From Tanypteryx hageni (taxonomy: Eukaryota; Arthropoda; Insecta; Odonata; Petaluridae): a DNA stretch of 64,000 nt. The notes beneath the pieces are model-generated. The model was not told the origin of the DNA. It did not search any database and saw nothing but the letters and a program-made list of their open reading frames with translations. Both the position numbers and the translations under genes were made by a program. Position 1 is the stretch's first letter. Each line of letters begins with the position of its first letter. Of this stretch, positions 57,106-64,000 are shown piece by piece. Location of the stretch: positions 88,011,858 to 88,075,857 of the forward strand of contig CM054118.1 of NCBI GenBank assembly GCA_028673005.1, written 5' to 3'.

Positions 57106-58479
57106 GCCTACATGTATATTACCTCTAAATTCGATCGCAATCGCAGTTCATATGAATATACTAATCGCAGTAGTGGAGCCATCAGTTGCACGATCTATTG
57201 ATCGTCGTTTGACGCCTCATAATTGATTCTCCTCGACCCTGTTATTTGACGCCTCTAGAAATGAGGGAACGCCTCTAATTGCTATATTTTTGCATGATAT
57301 CATGGCATAAAAAGTTATCACTTAGAGAATGTAGCTAACAGTACCTCGTCTTGACATAAATGGATATATATATATACCACAATTAAAAGCTGTCTGGGAG
57401 ACCGCATCTCAGTTGCAATGTGATCATAATTTCATCACAGTAGTTGAAGGTTGAAAGAGAATTACGTGATTCCGCTAACCTAATATTAATGATGTTGGAT
57501 ATTTACATTTAAATAAATTCAAAATAAACTACTAAACCGTACGAAAGTTTGTTTGAAAGAATTTTTTTAAATGTAAATTTTCAATTTTTCACCTTTTTCT
57601 TCCATATGATATTGGTTATGATTGTTTTAAAGATTATCGTTAACAATTTTATTTCTCTGGATCTAGCCACTGTGCATTTGCTTAAATCATGTGATAAATT
57701 AATAAATGTAGAAAACCGTGAATATGCGTTCGACTAGATTCGGGACGGTATGCCACACTTAAAGCACTAATTATTCGACTCAACGATAACGTCCAATAGA
57801 ATGGCATTGAGTTAATTCAGAATGGAAAATATTATTTCCAATCAAGAAATACCGGCGCTAAGTTTGTGTGTGTTAATTACGATATTCTAGCGTTTTCCGT
57901 TTGCTCATAATTTAGAATTCTTGACGACAATTTTAAACATCCTCTTAGCAGATTGAATTTGTTTTATTATCAACTCGTAAAAAAAGAGAATTTCGCTTTA
58001 GTTGCGTTGTTTGCAGCGCGCAATTTACTTATTCGGCTTTTAAAAGGAAAATCGATGGAACGCGATGGCTGGCGCATTCATTGAGAGATGTTTGCGCGAG
58101 GGAGAGTAAAAGATGAGATGGTGCGGTGTTGCCAAACCGATTTTGTGATTCTCGTTGTCTAGCCGCAAAATAGCTAACGGTCGCTCGAACAAGGAAATGT
58201 TGACAAAAATAGAGAAACGAGGGAAATTGCTTTACAAGGCTTTTCGTTACCGGTAATTAAGCAATTTAATGTGTACTATCTTAATAACCAGCGTCAAACG
58301 AATATTAAGCTCTAGAAATGAGAATAACAAAGAAAATTTAAAAAATGAAATGCTCGTTGTTTTAGAATTCTGAAGATGATTTATTTTTATAGCAAGTGTT
58401 GCTTGTCAAGATGAATTTGTCTCGGCTAACATTAGTTATTAGTTTTTGAACAGAGTCGACATACCGGAATAGTCCCTAG

Positions 58480-59340
58480 ATGCGTGTTATGTCTTTTAAG
58501 CTCCAAAAATGTCGTCAGATGAAATGAAAATCGAGAGGTAAGACGTTTGGTGTGGAAAGGCGAGTGTCGTTTGTTTTTTTGTGCCTCCTCCCACCGCTAG
58601 AGGTCGGAACTTTCTCCCCGCGAAAGATATTCGTCTACGGCGTCTGCTAATTATTATTCCCGGGGCTGCCCCGGGGTCGTTTTCGACAGCGCTTTCGCGC
58701 AGTTTTATGCAAACTCCGGTTTCCCCGAACGATGAGTGTTGCGTCACATCGATGCGCAAAAATTTCGAGATCGCGTTCGCATCGAGTAAAACCCATCCAT
58801 CGTCCGCACTACGTCCTCCATCAATGGTCCGACACTTTCAAATATTTGTCTGCGAAAGAATCTCAATTCTCAATCGCCGCTCGAACGTCGTTTGCGGTCG
58901 ATTTGTCGCGTCGAACGATCTATCCGACCAGAGGACGAGTCGGAAATCGCATTCGAGGAATTCAGGAATAACGCGATGGAGAATGTTATGATCGAAGTGC
59001 CAGATGGCCGCTTTGGTCCTTCCTATGTCGTGCGTGGAAAATTTTACTACTATAGGAGTCTTAAACCAGGGAAGTTCATAGGCTGCATTCCCCTTCTCCC
59101 CCGGCGGCCCCTTCGCCCCCGAGGCCCCTTCGCTCCCGAGGCCCCTTCGCCCCCGAGGCCCCTACGCCCCCGAGGCCCCTTCGTCCCCGGGAGCCCCTTC
59201 GCCCCGGGCGAGCCCATTCGCCCCCGGCGAGCACCAGGGGATAATGAGGCGCTTCACTCCCAGGACCGACGACTAAAATTCGCCCCAAAAAACACGTATT
59301 TTTCCCATTTTTAGGAAACGCATGTCTTGTTCTTCAACCG
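58480..59340. other. CpG-rich segment, no recognised gene
   Basis: Base composition resembles the 24- and 44-kb patches, and open frames occur in several registers (58581-58991, 58892-59314 on the plus strand). None reads as a known protein. It may be a third promoter-like patch or simply the general composition of this half of the window. Confidence 0.3.
59095..59235 (+). repeat. 17-bp minisatellite CCCCTTCGCCCCCGAGG
   Basis: About seven copies with small changes (CTACGCCCCCGAGGCCCC, CTTCGTCCCCGGGAGCCC) form Pro/Arg-rich frames on the + strand and Gly-rich frames on the minus strand. Confidence 0.9.
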
Positions 59341-59599
59341 CTCCGATTCGTTCCCGTCACAATTTCTTTTTAAGGTGGAACGGGCGTTGCGTCGTATATA
59401 GAATTTTCGAGACGCAAGTTCGCTCCAAGTATCCTGTCGGAATCCGTCTTTCGATGAGACGTAGTAGCTTACGTTGTCCCGGGTTTCGAGTCCTACCCAT
59501 CGGGTTAATTCGAAAGAGCTGCACTATCGGCCTCCCTAATTTAACTAACGGAATCGGATGCCGCGTTTCGCGAATTCCGCCGAAATCTCGCCATTCATC

Positions 59600-60021
59600 T
59601 ACATTATACCCTGCAAGTCACCTTTTTGGTGGATGGCAGGGGGTGCAGTGCACCAAGGGTCCATAGTTTTCCTACGTTATCTTTTTCTATTATGGTCTCT
59701 TATCGTCCTAGGGAAAAACGATCCTCTATATCGCTCCGTTCTACAGTCGATCTCGCGAATCTTATCCTCACTGTCCTGCCTTCCGAGATACGTCGGGCTT
59801 CTGAAAAGTCCTACTACCTCATTCGCTAGTCCCTCCGACATAAATTTTTCCAGTAGTTTAATTCTAGCCTGCAGCCTACGTTCCTCTAACGATGTCCATT
59901 TCAGATTTTCTATTAATGATGTTACGCTTTGTTTACTATCGTAATTCCTCTTTACAAATCTAGCTGCCCTGCGCTGAACCTTTGCTATCTCGTTAGTGAG
60001 TCCCTTTTCGTAAGGCGACGT
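59600..60021 (-). pseudogene. LINE 3' fragment with open C-terminal reverse-transcriptase frame
   Basis: The minus-strand frame 60021-59677 is open for 114 codons up to its TAA. It reads NEIAKVQRRAARFVKRNY, SVTSLIENLKWTSLEERRLQ, ARIKLLEKFM and finally YRGSFFPRTIRDHN. This is the typical end of LINE ORF2 proteins (VQRRAARF, LEERR, SFFPRTIR-WN). The usual WN is changed to HN. After the stop comes a 3' UTR piece containing CACCCCCTGCC-like sequence and ATGTAGATGAATG, similar to the short tandem tails of such LINEs. The 5' part is lost where the polypyrimidine array starts at 60028. Confidence 0.88.
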
Positions 60022-60027
60022 GTGGTG

Positions 60028-60535
60028 CGCCCTCTTCCTCCCTCTCTCTCTCCGTCCTCCTATCTACCCTCCTCCTATCTACCCTCCCCCTATCGACCCT
60101 CCCCCCCTATCTACCCTCCCCCTATCTACCCTCCCCCTATCTGCCCTCCCCCCGATCTACCCTCCCCCCGATCTACCCTCCCCTATCTACCCTCCCCCTA
60201 TCTACCCTCCCCCTATCTACCCTCCCCCTATCTACCCTCCCCCTATCTACCCTCCCCCTATCTACCCTCCCCCTATCTACCCTCCCCCTATCTACCCTCC
60301 CCCTATCTACCCTCCCCCTATCTACCCTCCCCCTATCTACCCTCTCCTATCTACCCTCTCCTATCTACCCTCTCCTATCTACCCTCCCCTTATCGACCCT
60401 CCTATCTCCTCCCATTTCTTTCTCTCCCATTTCTCTCCCCTCCGATTTCTCTCCCCTCCGATTTCTCTCCCCTCCGATTTCTCTCTCCTCCCATTTCTCT
60501 CTCCTACAATTTCTCTCTCCCATTTCCCTCATTTC
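60028..60535 (+). repeat. Polypyrimidine array (CTACCCTCCCCCTAT unit)
   Basis: The 15-bp unit CTACCCTCCCCCTAT is repeated over 20 times between about 60055 and 60400 with small changes. CTCCCCTCCGATTTCT units follow to about 60520. The long Pro/Ser/Tyr frames are repeat translation. Confidence 0.96.
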
Positions 60536-60599
60536 TCCATTTTTACGAAGTTTAATAGGACTTAGTCCCGGAACAATAAAATTCATTCATTTATTCGTT

Positions 60600-60775
60600 C
60601 TCTCCTTCCACCTTTCTCCCATTTCTCTCCCTCTCATTTCTCACTACTCCCATTTCTCCCGCCTCTCATCTCTTCCTCTCCCTCCCATTTCTCCCTCCCA
60701 TTTCTCCTTCCACCTTTCTCCCTCCCATTTCTCCCTCCCATTTCTCCCTCCCATTTCTCTCTATCTCGCACCTGC
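60600..60775 (+). repeat. Polypyrimidine array (CCCATTTCTCCCT unit)
   Basis: CCATTTCTCCCTCCC-like units recur about nine times. This is separated from the preceding array by about 65 bp of non-repetitive sequence. Confidence 0.9.
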
Positions 60776-61689
60776 CACTCCCTCTCCTTCGCCGACCTAC
60801 TCTGATTGCCCGCCTCACCTCGTGACACGTTTGCGACGTGCATTTCGTGAATCCTCGTAAAGGACCTTCACCTCTGGGCGCAAGGACCGCCTGCCTCTCC
60901 CTTTCTCTCCGACGCTGTTGCCACGCATTCAAATGCTTTGTGGATGGTTGATTTTCGGTCAGTGTCAGCGTCTATCGTTCCTCCGCCTTCTCTCCCTTTC
61001 TCTCTCTGTCTGACGCCGCAGATACGCTAGGGACCCTCTATAAGGCGCTCTCCCGGGATCCATGTCGCTCGAACCCGTTGCTACGAGATCTATTTTTTAT
61101 GATATCGAAAGCCCCATTGTATTGGCCAGAATGATGCAGAACTACGGTTAATCTGATGAAATCGGCCTTATAAATGGAAAAACCGCCTGATCCGATGTAA
61201 AAGAATCATACGTAGAAAATTCAAATCGATTGAAAATTTAATGTTATCCGAGTTAATATTTCTATATAATCCAATTTCGTTAAATTCTAGAATGCAGCCG
61301 GGTGATTTTATGCCGATAGTTACGAAGAGAGAGGTAAATTGTAGTTCGGGGAGTGTCTGAACTCGCATTGTGTCAGGAGACCACCGATTTGGCGCCACTT
61401 CCTGCAGACCGCTTGGCCCGTCTGTACACACACACGTTCACCTGTCGCATTCCGTCCTAGGAAAGAAAACAAAAAACATTCTCACTCACTGAGAGGGGTA
61501 AATGATCGTGTGGGAAAACAAATGAGAGCAGCGTGGGAGAAAAAGAAAGAAAGGGGCGGAGTGCTAAGGTGAGATTGGGAAGCCCGATTACCAAGGCGAG
61601 GAATGAGAAAATGTGAAAAAGACCGACCGCCGCCCCTTGACACGTTGCAACCGCGTATTACATTATAAAAGGAGGGCCTCGTGATTATG

Positions 61690-62960
61690 TCCGTAGACAG
61701 AGACAACCCATTTTCTCATACATGTCTTCTTCAAAATCGTACCTGTCTTTCAGATATGAAATAGCCCTTGGAAAAAATTCTCCGTGTCCTTTGTAAATAT
61801 ATCTTGCTGTTCTTGGGGAAGTGTTTAAGGTTGGTACGGGCTTTGTTTCCAAAACAATGGTCCTGAAGTCTACTTTTTAAACCAAAAAGAAGTTTCTTCG
61901 TGACGTGGTGAAGATCCAAAGCAGATCAGGAGTCATTTTCTAAGCTGTCAGCAGACTGAAAATCCTGCAGGGCATTATGTGGGAAGTAAAGATAACACTC
62001 CGGCAGTCTTTCCGCGGGCTCGACGCAATCTGCCGTCTTGGGCGACCAAATCCCATATGATCTGAGGACAGTCATCCTCCCCCTTCGAAATGAAGTACTG
62101 CTTCACTGCTGGCCAGCTATAAATCAACCTTTCTATAGCGGGAAGTAAGGAGATCCATCTTGTAGGAACATGACGTAACAGTTTCTTGTACTCAATTTGG
62201 ACAAAATCAAAACATTCTTTCAGAGCCTCAGTTCTCTTGGCTGAAGAACTGAACTCGCTGTAAATCTTGATGACAATGCATTCCATGTCGTATGACAGTG
62301 CCTTTTTGCAGAATCTGACGCTATTATTAATTATGTGACACAGTTGGCCTTAATAAGCACGTGATCATTTTCCGCCTTTAATTTTTGGAAAACAGAATTG
62401 TGCTCTCCATAGTTGACGGACGCGTTGTCAGCACTATACGCACTTATTTGGTCCATCCGAAGCTCTCTCGACTCTGTCATTATCTTAATACTATCAACGA
62501 TATCCTTTGATGCTTCTTTCGGATCTTCATAAACATCCAACAGCTTCCTACATATCCCGTGCTCCTGTGAGAAATGCTGTACCGCGTACGGATAGGTTTT
62601 GGCATTGCCCTTGTTCGAAGCATCAGATGATACAGAAAAAATGAGTCTTCTTCAGATCTCCCTCCAATCTTTCCTCTGAAAATAGCCCAAGCACACTTCC
62701 AGTAATAGCGCTTGCCTTAGCACGAGCGCACTGCATTTTCGTTGCAATAATGCTATCAGGAAGAAGCTTACGCAGCAGCTTGTTTCCGCAGTCCAGGCTG
62801 TTGTAAGACGTGCGGCTCAGCATGTTGTGATATACGGTTCCTACTTCCGCCTGCGTGACTAGCTCCTCTTCTTTAGAGTTTGATTTAGGAAAAAATGAAA
62901 TTATGACTTTGGATTTATTCTTCGCATAGGTATTAGCCCTGTGTGCTCATAGTGGATTTT
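61690..62960 (-). pseudogene. hAT transposase remnant (ZNF862/ZBED-like type)
   Basis: On the minus strand, in order, the pieces are as follows: NSLDCGNKLLRKLLPDS and RAKASAITGSVLG (62823-62640); after a frameshift, QISAYSADNASVNYGEHN (near 62430); CIVIKIYSEFSSSAKRTE, LLRHVPTRWISLLPAIERL and SWPAVKQYF (62280-62090); then, after more disruption, AISYLKDRYDFEEDMYEKM (near 61740). The HVPTRW-SLLPAI block is characteristic of hAT-derived proteins of the ZNF862/KIAA1586 kind. At least three frame disruptions make it dead. No inverted repeats or target duplication were found, so its borders are uncertain. Confidence 0.8.
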
Positions 62961-64000
62961 TAGTGCACGCTTGCTCTCGTACGTGACGAGGAAAGTAGTA
63001 TTGCAAGTTTTTCAGCGCGCGGTGCAAAGCCAATTCTTGAAATCATCTTCCTGTCACGACTCGACCATAACTCGACCGAGATTTCTTTACATTTCTGCAG
63101 TAGGGTTTGGCTCGGCGTTTTTGTCTTCGCTTTCATTTGGCAGAGCGAGATAAGCTAGGGCCCCTGTGGCGGAGGGGAAAATCTTGGTGGTCAGTTCTCA
63201 GTGCCGTCTTTATGTTTTTGACAGATAGATAGACGGCGGTTTTCAATTATAGTTCCCTTAAAATGATAAACAAATATGTAACGTTCAAATAGTTGATTAA
63301 TAAATTTTACTCGGTTGATTAATAAAAATGAACAGAAAAATCGTTCATGAAAAAGATAAACGAGTACCAAATCTATGAGTATTAGAATCTATAATTATAC
63401 GAGTGAACAAACATTGCTTATAGAAAAAACAACAACACTAACAAGTATTAATTCCCAAAAAGATCTTACAACATCCAGACATTGTTTTTCGTTTGAAACA
63501 TTCTATTTTTCAGTTTTGATAAACTTTTCAAAAAATTGTGTGATAAATTACATTATATACGGAAATTATAGTACATACAGTAACGGAAACTTTACTTCAA
63601 CATAACAAAAAAATATTTTTTTCTTAACTTTAACACTCGTTTCTATCCCTTCCTTTCTCTTACAAGAAATACTTGACATCCATTTAGCTACAGTGTTTTC
63701 TCGTCACAATTCATGGAACTTCATTCACAAAAGACGATAGAGGTAAACATTGGTATTGGGTTGGTGTGCTTAAATGTATGTAAGATTTATAACAGAAAAT
63801 TATGAAATTAAATCCGGATACATTTATTTTATTTATCACTTGCGAGGTTTATTTCGTGTTGACCACTATTCTGCGTAAAAAGTAATCAGTTGCTAGCGAA
63901 GTCACAAACGTCTTCGTCGCCGTTATTTGCCTCAGCAATTAGCTTCAATCGAGTTGTAAAGCCTCTTTTATAGTTATTATAGTCAGCGAACCTACAAAAG

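Overview
The window looks like nuclear DNA of an arthropod, most likely an insect with a large, repeat-rich genome. The evidence is spliced protein-coding exons separated by introns of up to about 15 kb, and many eroded class I and class II transposons (LINE, tRNA-derived SINE, hAT, Tigger/pogo, mariner). There is no operon structure, and most long open frames are low-complexity or CpG-rich artefacts. I cannot name the species.

The recognisable host gene is on the + strand. Four exons (746-912, 15768-15930, 17190-17418, 18873-18950) join in frame with consistent splice phases. They encode part of the insect OXR1/NCOA7-family oxidation-resistance protein (Drosophila mustard, mtd), the stretch between the GRAM-type region and the C-terminal TLD domain. 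No TLD exon is visible, so I infer that the rest of the window is intron or alternative-promoter territory and that the TLD exons lie beyond 64000. Two CpG-rich patches (about 23.8-24.6 kb and 44.1-44.9 kb) each contain an ATG followed by a phase-0 splice donor. They are candidate alternative first exons for short, TLD-only isoforms, a form known for this family. This is inference.

Layout. 1-22.5 kb is AT-rich and CpG-poor. It holds the four exons and old repeats: Tigger, mariner, LINE and hAT remnants, a long foldback at 7.8 kb, and an inverted pair of hammerhead-like motifs at 20.0-20.7 kb with a SINE inside. At about 22.5-23 kb the sequence becomes markedly CpG-rich and stays so. 23-64 kb holds SINE copies, long polypyrimidine arrays nearly all with C/T on the + strand, an internally deleted hAT element with a perfect 8-bp target duplication (32429-34395), a tandem duplication (31.2-32.1 kb), small hAT and Tigger elements, and a nest of MITEs at 51.8-55.6 kb where an empty site and a filled site of the same element can be compared. 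Further on are an open LINE 3' reading frame (59677-60021) and a broken hAT transposase (61.7-62.9 kb).

The most interesting non-coding signal is a type I hammerhead-ribozyme-like fold at 50056-50119 (CTGACGA core, stem II, GAAA, two-base-pair stem III, GTC, long stem I). A related pair of decayed copies lies at 20.0-20.7 kb with different stem sequences that still pair. This resembles the minimal hammerheads described in Penelope-like retroelements. I found no new multi-gene system.
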